Shown here: in pieces, positions 49,668 through 57,683 of the stretch
How positions within the stretch are numbered: the first letter of the stretch is position 1
Layout of the letters: each line of letters begins with the position of its first letter
Source of the DNA: DASYXZ01 sp035946625
GTDB lineage: Bacteria > Acidobacteriota > Terriglobia > UBA7540
DNA: 64,000 nt
Reading direction: 5' to 3'
Assembly: GCA_035946625.1 (NCBI GenBank)
Contig: DASYZE010000081.1
Coordinates: 1-64,000 of the forward strand
Made by a program: the position numbers and the translations under genes
The notes under the pieces: generated by a model
The model's input: only the letters and a program-made list of their open reading frames with translations
What the model was told of the DNA's origin: nothing
Database searches by the model: none

Positions 49668-51554
49668 TCAGTGCCCAGGCGCGGAGGACTTTATCCCTCC
49701 CAGCCATCCATTGCGAACTTTCAGTTGTTCGGGCGTGGCCTTGGGCATTTCTTCGATTTCATAATCGGTTTCCTGCCGAATGTCCGGCGTGAATCGAATC
49801 TTCAAAGTACGCTTTACCCTCCGGACCTTTAGTTCAACTTTCTCGCCCGTCTTCAGTTGAGACATTTGCTCACGCTGATTTTCATGAAGGGCTCGTCCGT
49901 TCATTTGGTCAATGACATCCCCATTTTTTAACCCCGCGCGATCCGCATTGCTGCCCGCATCCACTGACTGAACCTCAATGGACCCGTCCGTCTGCCGCCT
50001 GGCACGAAAGCCAGGAACAGCAAGCTCGATCGGCGAGGTTACGAGGCGCAGCCCCCCGAAGCCGAGGTATTTATCGTAATCGAGCTCGGCCGTGCCTTCC
50101 ACGTAGTCGCGAAAAAATTGATCCACGGTGGTGAAGTTCGGGGCGAGATTGGCGATGAGGGTTCGCAGGTCGACCTCGGTGAAAAAGCGTCCGCGCTGGG
50201 CGAACTCGGAATTCAAGCGGCGCATCACGTCGTCCAGACTGTGGTCGTTGCCGCTCGAATTGCGGATGGCGAGATCCAGGAGAAAGCCGAGCAACTCGCC
50301 TTTATTGTAATAGGAAATGCTGCGCTCGGGGCGGTGGTAGTCGGAATATTTTTCCAGCCAGGCATCACGGCCGGACTCGGCAACGCTCTGGGTAAGCCGC
50401 GCCGGCCGCACCTGAAGATGTTGAATTTCATCCGCCATCCGCCGGTAGAATTCCCGGCGGGAAATGAGGCCGGACCGCAGCAATGTCAACGCGCCGTAAG
50501 TGCTGGTGACACCCTCGGAAAACCAGAGGTCGCTGGTGTCATTTCCGTGGACGTAATCCACAGGCTCCAGATTTTGCGGGCGGATACGCTTGACGTTCCA
50601 GGCGTGGAAAAATTCGTGGGCGGCAACCGATTCCAATCCGCCCAGGTCTTTTCGAATCCCGTCGGCAGACACGCTGATGGCGGTGCCGTTGCGATGTTCC
50701 ATGCCGCCGCCCCCGGGTCCGCGCGGGAAGTGAAGAATAAACGTGTAGCGCGAAAAAGGCACGTCATCCATTAAATCGGTCTCGGTGGCGGTTATCTTTT
50801 CGAGAGTGGCCAATATGCTGTTGGGTGAATAATCGGCGGGATTCCCATATATCACGGCGCGGTAAGTGGCGCCTTTCTGTGTGTAAGAAAAAACACGAAG
50901 ATTCCCCTCCGTTTCGTTTTTGGGGACGGGAGCCGCCTCCGCAGGGCAATCCACCATCGCATCATAATTCGCAGCAGTGTATTCACCGGGTTGTGTGCCA
51001 TCTTCCAACAGCGTTACGAGCTTCCATCCCTCGGGCAGAAGAAAATTGACGTCCGTTTTGCGGTCGCGTTCGTGCGGAAGATAGAAAAGAATCATAGCCA
51101 GATTCAAATAGCAGTGGTCCTGATTGAGAGTGCTGGAGAAAATTCCTTCCTCGTTGACATAAACGTCGTATTTCACCTCAAGCTGTGAGCAGGATACCGG
51201 AGCGCTTCGCCAAGTGTCGACGTCCACGGGAACAAGATCCTCAGGATTTCCATCACACTGGACGGAGAGTTGCTCGACGCCACGAACAAAATCGCGAATC
51301 TGATAGAGAGCGTTCCAAGCGGGAAACTGAATTTCCGTTGCAGGCGTGGCCTGCGGCACGGTCATGGTGACGACCACTTTGTGCGAAGGCGGATTGCGCA
51401 GGTCCACCACATAGTGAATGGGTGGAGAGGCTGCAAAAACCCCCGTTGCCCCAATCACCGATGCCAGGAGGGCAATGTTGGAGAGAAGTCGGACGCTGAA
51501 GAAACTGGGCTCTTGCCAGTAATGTTGGATGAGATTCAGAGGCCCGAAGCACAT
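49668..51554 (-). CDS. M61-family zinc aminopeptidase with PDZ domain
   Basis: The 628-residue exported protein has a signal region (LLSNIALLASVIGATGVFAAS), an N-terminal beta domain, the M61 zinc motif AHEFFHAWNVKRIRP (HEFFH) with the downstream Glu in LWFSEGVTS, and a C-terminal PDZ domain (IEVQSVDAGSNADRAGLKNGDVI). M61 enzymes are glycyl or broad aminopeptidases, so this likely trims periplasmic peptides. The start is uncertain: the ATG at 51554 is chosen, because a start at 51632 would overlap the start codon of the divergent PHP gene. It leads into plsC. Confidence 0.9.
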   Translation of the reverse strand: MCFGPLNLIQHYWQEPSFFSVRLLSNIALLASVIGATGVFAASPPIHYVVDLRNPPSHKVVVTMTVPQATPATEIQFPAWNALYQIRDFVRGVEQLSVQCDGNPEDLVPVDVDTWRSAPVSCSQLEVKYDVYVNEEGIFSSTLNQDHCYLNLAMILFYLPHERDRKTDVNFLLPEGWKLVTLLEDGTQPGEYTAANYDAMVDCPAEAAPVPKNETEGNLRVFSYTQKGATYRAVIYGNPADYSPNSILATLEKITATETDLMDDVPFSRYTFILHFPRGPGGGGMEHRNGTAISVSADGIRKDLGGLESVAAHEFFHAWNVKRIRPQNLEPVDYVHGNDTSDLWFSEGVTSTYGALTLLRSGLISRREFYRRMADEIQHLQVRPARLTQSVAESGRDAWLEKYSDYHRPERSISYYNKGELLGFLLDLAIRNSSGNDHSLDDVMRRLNSEFAQRGRFFTEVDLRTLIANLAPNFTTVDQFFRDYVEGTAELDYDKYLGFGGLRLVTSPIELAVPGFRARRQTDGSIEVQSVDAGSNADRAGLKNGDVIDQMNGRALHENQREQMSQLKTGEKVELKVRRVKRTLKIRFTPDIRQETDYEIEEMPKATPEQLKVRNGWLGGIKSSAPGH

Positions 51555-51630
51555 ACATGGTCCGAAGGGTGAACGGGGGTGCGAAATACCGCTTGCCTTA
51601 TCTCGCCTGCGATTTCTAATATTATATGTC

Positions 51631-52590
51631 ATGAGTCAAAGCCCGCCTGCCCGCCTATTCAAGGCTGATTTGCACTGTCACACGCGCCACTCCGGGCACG
51701 CCAAACATCTGCGATTTCTTCGCTGCCGGGATTGCTACTCCACCCCGCTCGATGTCTACAAGACCGCCAAGCGCCGCGGCATGGACCTGGTAACCATCAC
51801 TGATCACGATTCAATCGGCGGCTGCCAGGAGCTTCTTGATCGCCTCGGCGACCTTCCTGACTTTATCATGGGTGAAGAAGCCAGCGTATTCTTCCCTCAA
51901 TTTCAACACGAAGTTCATGTGGCGATTTATGGACTCAATGAAGCGCACCACCGCGAAATTCAACGCCTGCGCCCGAACGGCGAGGAACTGGTCGCCTACT
52001 TACGTCAGCACGAATTGCTCTTTGTGCTCAACCATTTCTTTCACGACTTTGCCGACGGTGCGCGTGTGTGTGAGTTTATTCTCCGCATGGCCTTACTTTT
52101 TGACGTGTTCGAGGTCCGCAACGGCTCGCAGTTGCGCGAGCACAACCTGTTCATCGTAAAATTGCTGGAACATTATGGAGAAAGCTTCGGGACTGGCCGT
52201 CCCATTGGAAGGGTCGGAGGGAGCGACGCCCACACCCTGCGACGGATCGGCCGCACTTATACGGCCAGCCCTGCGCGCTCCAAGCAGGAATTCCTGGATG
52301 ACATTCGCGCCGGGCGCAGCGAGGTGTTTGGGCCGCACTCGGACCACATGTCGCTGGCCGCAGACATTTATGGGGTTGTCTTGAGGCACTTCCCTGCCGT
52401 ATTTTCCGGAGCCAACGGAAACTTCCCCCCCGCGGTAAGAGCCAAGGCCGCCGTACTGACCCTCATGACCACTCCATTCCTTTTTACCCCCTATTTCGTC
52501 GCCATCCGACACAGCCGGATTGAGCGAGAGCGCATCAACCTGTTTTCCCAGCTCGCATTGGGCTCGCAACCCTTGCGGTTTCGCCCGTGA
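51631..52590 (+). CDS. PHP-domain phosphoesterase-like protein
   Basis: The 319-residue protein has the PHP metal motifs ADLHCHTRHSGHAK, MDLVTITDHDSIGG, VLNHFFHDFAD and GGSDAHTLRRIGRTYT. Single PHP proteins of this size act as phosphoesterases on nucleotides or sugar phosphates. The middle carries an extra CRDCY pair within RFLRCRDCYSTPL. The ATG at 51631 has no Shine-Dalgarno but is preceded by TATTAT/TAATAT, so the message may be leaderless. An ABC exporter gene follows 104 bp later on the same strand. Confidence 0.85.
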   Translation: MSQSPPARLFKADLHCHTRHSGHAKHLRFLRCRDCYSTPLDVYKTAKRRGMDLVTITDHDSIGGCQELLDRLGDLPDFIMGEEASVFFPQFQHEVHVAIYGLNEAHHREIQRLRPNGEELVAYLRQHELLFVLNHFFHDFADGARVCEFILRMALLFDVFEVRNGSQLREHNLFIVKLLEHYGESFGTGRPIGRVGGSDAHTLRRIGRTYTASPARSKQEFLDDIRAGRSEVFGPHSDHMSLAADIYGVVLRHFPAVFSGANGNFPPAVRAKAAVLTLMTTPFLFTPYFVAIRHSRIERERINLFSQLALGSQPLRFRP

Positions 52591-52694
52591 AGTGAAGTAC
52601 CGTCAGGAAGAATCACAACCGGATTTTTAATCATCTTATCTTACGGCGAGTTTCGCCGGGCCGTTCAGCCAGTTGCTACGGATTATGGTGATGA

Positions 52695-54563
52695 ATGAGT
52701 GACCTAAAACCAAAAGTTACAACCACGGACGGACGTCCGCCGATAGGAAAGGCCAAAGACCTCACCATCTTTGTCCTCTTGCGGCCTCACTGGAAAGCCT
52801 TGATGGGCGGGTTCATCGCGGTGATGGTGGGCGGCATGGCCGACATTCTCCAACCGTGGCCGCTCAAACTGGTGTTTGACGATGTGTTCAAGACCAAGCC
52901 TTTGCACGGCTGGCTCAACCGCTTCATCGTTTCAACCATGGGACAAGACCCGCAGGCCATCCTGGAGTTTGCCGCGTTGGCCGTGGTCTCCATTGCCATC
53001 GTGGGAGCGGTCAGCTCGTATGCCGAAAAGTACCTGACCACCAGCGTCGGCCAGTGGGTGATGCATGACTTGCGGCGCACGCTCTACTCGCACATCCAAC
53101 GCCTGTCGCTGGCCTATCACGATCAGAAGAGGACCGGCGACCTGATCAGCACGGCTACCAGCGACATTGATGCGATTCAAAGCTTTATTGCCTCGGGCCT
53201 GCTGGGCGTCTTCGAAGATTCCTTCACCCTGGTCGGAATGGTTGGGGTGATGTTCTATGTGAATTGGCGTTTTACCCTGATCGCCCTTTCCGTAGCGCCC
53301 GTGCTCGCCGTGGTGGTTTACACCTACACGCGTCGAATCAAGAAAGCCTCCCGCGCCGTCCGCAAGAAAGAGGGTGAGATCGTTTCGGTGATTCAGGAGG
53401 TGTTTTCGTCCATTCGGGTGGTGAAAGCTTTCGCACGGGAAGACTACGAGCAGCACCGCCTGGAGGAACAGAGTCTGGAAAATGTGGAAATCGCCCTCAG
53501 CGCCAGAAAGCTCAAGGCCAGGCTTTCACCTCTTGTGGATGTTATCGTGGCGGTGGGGACCGGCCTGGTACTTTGGTTTGGTTCGCGGATGGTCATGTCC
53601 GGGGACCTGAGCCCGGGGTCTCTCATTCTTTTCTTTCTCTATTTGGCCAAGATGTACAAACCCATGCAGGATTTGTCAAAGATGACGGATACATTTTCCA
53701 AAGCGACGGTGGGGTACGAGCGCATCCGCGAAGTGCTGGAAACAGAAAGCCGGGTACGTGACTTGCCCCGCGCATCCAAGGCGCCCCGGTTCAAGGGAAA
53801 AATTGAGTTCGAGAATGTCACCTTTGGATATACGCGGGATAACCTGGTCCTGAAAAATGTGAGTCTAACCATTGAACCCGGTCAGTTGGCCGCGATCATC
53901 GGCCCGACCGGCGAAGGTAAGTCCACCATCATCGGGCTCATTCCCCGGTTTTATGATCCGATTTCCGGGATGGTCAAAATTGATGGAACGGACGTGAAAA
54001 GATGGCGCCAACAGTCGCTGCGCCGCCAAATCAGCTTTGTGCTTCAGGACACGCTGCTGTTCCACGCTCCCATTTGGCAAAATATCGCTTATGGCAAACC
54101 GGAGGCCACGCGCAAGCAAATTATGGAAGCCGCTGAATTTGCCGATGCCAGAGAGTTCATTGAGGAGATGCCGGAAAGGTATGACACCCTGGTGGGAGAA
54201 AGGGGGGTGACGCTTTCGGGCGGGCAGCGCCAGCGTATTGCCATTGCGCGGGCCGTCATCCGCAACAGCCCCATCCTGATTCTGGACGAACCCACGACGG
54301 GACTTGACCCTGAATCAGAACTGCTGGTGGTGGGCGCATTGGAGCGCTTGATGAAAGGGAAAACTTCAATCGTCATCACCCATCACCTGGCCACCATCCG
54401 CAATGCCAATGTGATTTTTGTGGTAAAAGATTCGACCTTGGTTGAGCGGGGAACGCATGAGGAACTGGTGGCCGCCGGCGGCGTTTATGCCGAACTCTCC
54501 GGCATTCAGTTTGGCCCTGAACCACAAAAGCCAACCGGCGAGATCTCCGAAGCCAAGCCGTAG
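52695..54563 (+). CDS. MsbA-type ABC exporter (fused membrane and ATPase domains)
   Basis: The 622-residue half-transporter has six predicted membrane helices (about residues 33-330) with the coupling-helix region HIQRLSLAYHDQKRTGDLIS, and a C-terminal ATPase (about 365-600) with Walker A GPTGEGKST, Q-loop FVLQDTLLFHAPIW, signature LSGGQRQRIAIARA, Walker B ILILDEPTTGLD and the H-loop ITHHLATI. It should act as a homodimer exporting a lipid, peptide or drug; the substrate is not evident. No partner exporter subunit is adjacent. The next gene is convergent. Confidence 0.92.
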   Translation: MSDLKPKVTTTDGRPPIGKAKDLTIFVLLRPHWKALMGGFIAVMVGGMADILQPWPLKLVFDDVFKTKPLHGWLNRFIVSTMGQDPQAILEFAALAVVSIAIVGAVSSYAEKYLTTSVGQWVMHDLRRTLYSHIQRLSLAYHDQKRTGDLISTATSDIDAIQSFIASGLLGVFEDSFTLVGMVGVMFYVNWRFTLIALSVAPVLAVVVYTYTRRIKKASRAVRKKEGEIVSVIQEVFSSIRVVKAFAREDYEQHRLEEQSLENVEIALSARKLKARLSPLVDVIVAVGTGLVLWFGSRMVMSGDLSPGSLILFFLYLAKMYKPMQDLSKMTDTFSKATVGYERIREVLETESRVRDLPRASKAPRFKGKIEFENVTFGYTRDNLVLKNVSLTIEPGQLAAIIGPTGEGKSTIIGLIPRFYDPISGMVKIDGTDVKRWRQQSLRRQISFVLQDTLLFHAPIWQNIAYGKPEATRKQIMEAAEFADAREFIEEMPERYDTLVGERGVTLSGGQRQRIAIARAVIRNSPILILDEPTTGLDPESELLVVGALERLMKGKTSIVITHHLATIRNANVIFVVKDSTLVERGTHEELVAAGGVYAELSGIQFGPEPQKPTGEISEAKP

Positions 54564-54591
54564 ATTCCATCCTTCCGGCAAGGCTTCCGCC

Positions 54592-55617
54592 CTAAAGTTT
54601 GTTCAGTTCCGCGATTCTTTCCCGAACGACCTGGGTGTATCCCTGCACTTCTTGGGGAGAAAATCCGCTGGCGCGGAAAGCGTCACTGATCTGTTGAGCG
54701 GATAATTGACCGAGAAGCCCCCCAATCCATCGGGCATCTTGAAGCGGAATGTTTTTGGCGATTTCCTGCATTTTCGTGCGCGTCACATAATTGGGAAAAT
54801 CCGGCGCAGAAAGAATGAACGACCTGCTGCTCAGGATGAAATCCACGGAGTCATGATTCACCCGCTGGACGAATCGGGATTGAAGGTAATCCTTCAATAC
54901 TCCCCGGGAGCGGGTAAAATAATTGCCTGTTTTCCCGAAACTCGCATCCAAATCCGTGACGACATAATGCAGATCGCCGTCTTTTTCCTTCATGATGCCA
55001 TTATTAATTTCCTTCAAGTCCCAATTGTTTATGAGGGCGATCATGACCCTGAGTCCGTTAAACTCTCGAGTCCCCAGGAAGGGATTTTGAAACCAACTCC
55101 AATTGGCTTCTTTCTTTTCACTTTTGTCATGAAGCTTCAGGCGGGCTCCGTGCATGACGCCGTCGTTTGAAATGTACCGCAGACCGCGGGAAAGACTTCG
55201 TTTGTCCAACCCCTGAACCTGAACTTGGGGCAAGTAATAATTCTCGGTAACAAAATAGCCGACTGCCCACAAGAGGCGGGATGCGGCGGTGTCGGTTTTT
55301 GCGTCGATACGGAGTTTGGCCCTCCATTCCACCCCATTCGAATCCCGAATATCAAATTTGGGGGCAGTGCCCTTGGTATCCTCCTTGATGAATTTGAAAG
55401 GGCCAGGAGCAGGCTCATGTTCGTTTCCGCCCACTCCATAATAGAGATTGAGCGAGGAAATCCTTCCGGGATCGTGCCAGATGTATGAATGCCCGTCAGA
55501 CTTAGGGTGTTTTGTGGTTTCTCCGCCGCGCCGTGACTTTTTTGCGGCCGATAACAGAGTAAGAGCAGCAAGGCAAATCAATAATCCTGCAATGGAGCGA
55601 TTAACTGTGCGGCGCAT
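54592..55617 (-). CDS. Secreted protein with a protein-kinase-like motif series
   Basis: The 341-residue protein has a signal peptide (1-25, LLICLAALTLLSAA) and is not a known named family to me. Its core shows a kinase-like order of motifs: NGVEWRAKLRI with Lys101, AASRLLWAVGY (a helix that could supply a Glu), the loop NNWDLKEINN (Asp200, Asn205) in the place of a catalytic loop, and VVTDLDASFG (Asp222/Asp224) where a DFG-like metal site would be. This resembles HipA, PI4K and Fam20-type folds and is inference from motif spacing. AGGAGG lies 7 bases before the ATG. It converges on the ABC exporter gene. Confidence 0.7.
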   Translation of the reverse strand: MRRTVNRSIAGLLICLAALTLLSAAKKSRRGGETTKHPKSDGHSYIWHDPGRISSLNLYYGVGGNEHEPAPGPFKFIKEDTKGTAPKFDIRDSNGVEWRAKLRIDAKTDTAASRLLWAVGYFVTENYYLPQVQVQGLDKRSLSRGLRYISNDGVMHGARLKLHDKSEKKEANWSWFQNPFLGTREFNGLRVMIALINNWDLKEINNGIMKEKDGDLHYVVTDLDASFGKTGNYFTRSRGVLKDYLQSRFVQRVNHDSVDFILSSRSFILSAPDFPNYVTRTKMQEIAKNIPLQDARWIGGLLGQLSAQQISDAFRASGFSPQEVQGYTQVVRERIAELNKL

Positions 55618-55851
55618 CGTTATCCTCCTGAAATAATACCCGGCTTGAGCAGGCCCAGCATTCTCATAATTAGATGTCGCTAACGGTCGAAGGATTTCCG
55701 CTGGCAGGACCGATAATGCGCCTCGACCCCTTTCCCCTTGACTTGGTTTCCTAAAATCCCTAACCTCCGAGATTAGTTCAAAGCAGAAGCTACTCAGGCG
55801 CTGCCGGCCGGATGGGGCGAAGGTGGGAAGTCAAGGGTAACGGGTAGGGCT

Positions 55852-56979
55852 GTGAAATTGATCATACAACCCGGAGGAGGAATCGCGCCATTTCTTGCCG
55901 GGATCAAGTCCGCCAAAAAGTCTGTTGATATCGTCATTTTTCGCTTCGACTGGAGGGATATAGAAGCCGCCTTGAAGGCGGCGGTTGGGCGGGGGGTTGC
56001 AGTTCATGCCCTGATTGCCTATACCAACCGCGGAGGCGAGAAAAATTTGCGCAAGCTGGAGATGCGCCTGCTCGAGTCCGGGGTCACGGTCGTGCGAACT
56101 GCGAGAGACTTGCTTCGGTACCACGACAAAATGATGCTGATTGACAACAAGGTGCTCCATGTCATGTCCTTCAACTTCACCCACCTCGATATTGATCATA
56201 GCAGAGGATTCGGCATCGTTACCAAACATCGAAGGTTCGTGCAGGAAGCGAAGAAATTATTTGAAGCGGACACCACCCGAAGCACATATTCAGCGGGACT
56301 TTCCACGTTCATCGTGAGCCCGGCCAACGCGCGTAAAGAGCTGGCGGCATTCATGAAAAAGGCCGAAAAGCAACTGATCATCTACGATCCAAAAATCGGT
56401 GACACGCAAATGCTGAATATCCTGGAGGATCGCGCCCGGGCCGGCGTGCAAATCAGGATCATTGGAAAACTGGGCCGTCCCAGCTCGCTGCTCACGGCGG
56501 AAAAACTGGTCAAAATCCGTTTGCACGCGCGCACCATTGTTCGGGACAACAGCCATGCTTTTGTGGGGAGCCAAAGCCTCAGACAAGCCGAATTGGATTC
56601 ACGGCGAGAAGTGGGCGTCATTGTGCACGACGCAAAAGTCGTAAGTGCGCTCGTCAAAACGTTTGAGGCGGACTGGGCGGCCTTGCAGCAGGAAAAAAGT
56701 CAGGGAGAACCAAAAGGGACGGAGGAAGCTTCAAAAACAAGGAAGATAGTGAAAAAGGCGGTAAAGGGTCTCATCAAAGACCAACCTCACCTGGCGCCCA
56801 TTGCGCAGGAGGCGGTGGAACAAGTTGTCGAAAAGGCAGGTCATGAGGATCTTACCCACAAAGAAGTGCAAGCGACAGTCAAGGAGGCTATAGAGGAAGC
56901 GGTGAAAACCGAAAAGGTTCAAGAGGCCATTCGTGAAGCCATAAAAGATGCGGTCCAGGATGCGTCGGATCCCAAATGA
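55852..56979 (+). CDS. Phospholipase-D-like protein with a divergent second HKD motif and helical tail
   Basis: The 375-residue protein has two PLD-type halves. The first has the complete HKD motif (YHDKMMLIDN: His91, Lys93, Asp98). The second reads HARTIVRDN, where Lys is replaced by Arg (His225, Arg227, Asp232), so the active site is not canonical. The last 90 residues are charged amphipathic helix with repeated VKEAIEEAV and AIREAIKDAV units, probably a coiled-coil oligomerisation tail. There is no signal peptide. The start is GTG. Other PLD-fold proteins act as cardiolipin synthases, nucleases or scaffolds; I cannot choose. Confidence 0.82.
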   Translation: MKLIIQPGGGIAPFLAGIKSAKKSVDIVIFRFDWRDIEAALKAAVGRGVAVHALIAYTNRGGEKNLRKLEMRLLESGVTVVRTARDLLRYHDKMMLIDNKVLHVMSFNFTHLDIDHSRGFGIVTKHRRFVQEAKKLFEADTTRSTYSAGLSTFIVSPANARKELAAFMKKAEKQLIIYDPKIGDTQMLNILEDRARAGVQIRIIGKLGRPSSLLTAEKLVKIRLHARTIVRDNSHAFVGSQSLRQAELDSRREVGVIVHDAKVVSALVKTFEADWAALQQEKSQGEPKGTEEASKTRKIVKKAVKGLIKDQPHLAPIAQEAVEQVVEKAGHEDLTHKEVQATVKEAIEEAVKTEKVQEAIREAIKDAVQDASDPK

Positions 56980-57090
56980 TCCCGGCGCCATGTCCGCCGA
57001 AACCATGGCCTTGCCCCGCCCCCGGCGCGCGGGCCTGTTCGCGACAAATGGCGGACGTTAAGCTCTGCTCTTCACTTTCAGCCCTGCAAA

Positions 57091-57408
57091 TTAGTGGGGC
57101 GTAATTCGAGCTCGCATGGGATCGGTAAATAGGAGTCCCACCTGCCGATGCTTGTCCGAATCGATGGCGCTGACCCAGATCACCCGGGCCGGCACCGCAG
57201 CATAGGGGCCGGTCATGCGGACAATGCGCACAGCCTGTCCTCGCTTCAGATTAACGGCGGTGCGTACTCTCATGCCGAGAAATGAAGTTTGGAGAACGGA
57301 TGCCCCGTTATGAACCCTGCGGCGCTGCCCGCGGAGGACGAGAGCAACGGGAATCAGCGTGCTTGTACGCCGGAACACCCTCGTGTTGGATTCCCGTTTG
57401 GTTCTCAT
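57091..57408 (-). CDS. Small PilZ-domain-like protein
   Basis: The 105-residue protein has the PilZ-type arrangement of arginines near the start (TRVFRRTSTLIPVALVLRG), a central VLQTSFLGMRVRT in the place of the D/N-x-S-x-x-G motif (Thr replaces Asp/Asn), and a final ARVIWV and RQVGLLFTDP typical of the barrel's end. Binding of cyclic di-GMP is uncertain because the motif is degenerate. It diverges from the nifJ unit; the CRP-type site lies between them. Confidence 0.75.
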   Translation of the reverse strand: MRTKRESNTRVFRRTSTLIPVALVLRGQRRRVHNGASVLQTSFLGMRVRTAVNLKRGQAVRIVRMTGPYAAVPARVIWVSAIDSDKHRQVGLLFTDPMRARITPH

Positions 57409-57549
57409 GACGGTATCCCACCCGATTTTCGTATACCTCTGACCCTACCCTCGCGCCGGTTAAAAGTCAAGCGTGTTGCAACCCAGGGTTTGTTGGATAA
57501 CATTGTCCTTCCGCAAATTCGGGCGGCGTGCGGAAGCTTACGAACGGGA

Positions 57550-57565
57550 TGTGATCACAATCACA
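57550..57565. promoter_or_regulatory. Perfect CRP/FNR-type palindrome upstream of nifJ
   Basis: TGTGATCACAATCACA has the exact half-sites TGTGA and TCACA separated by 6 bases, and also contains TGAT-N4-ATCA, the core of an FNR-type site. It lies 118 bases upstream of the nifJ ATG and 141 bases from the divergent PilZ-like gene. AATAAG about 20 bases downstream could be a -10 at class II spacing. The regulator is not encoded in the window. Confidence 0.55.
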
Positions 57566-57683
57566 TTATTCGACAGAACCGATGAATAAGATGGTGATGC
57601 CCCCTTCTTCGGTGGCGCATGGTTTAAGACGTTGCAGACACCATGCCGGTTTACGAACGCGCGATGATCCAAACGGAGGGATT

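Noticed and set aside
51555..51632. N-terminal extension of the M61 peptidase reaching into the PHP start codon
   Set aside because: The added residues are basic and not signal-like, and the start would overlap the divergent gene's ATG.
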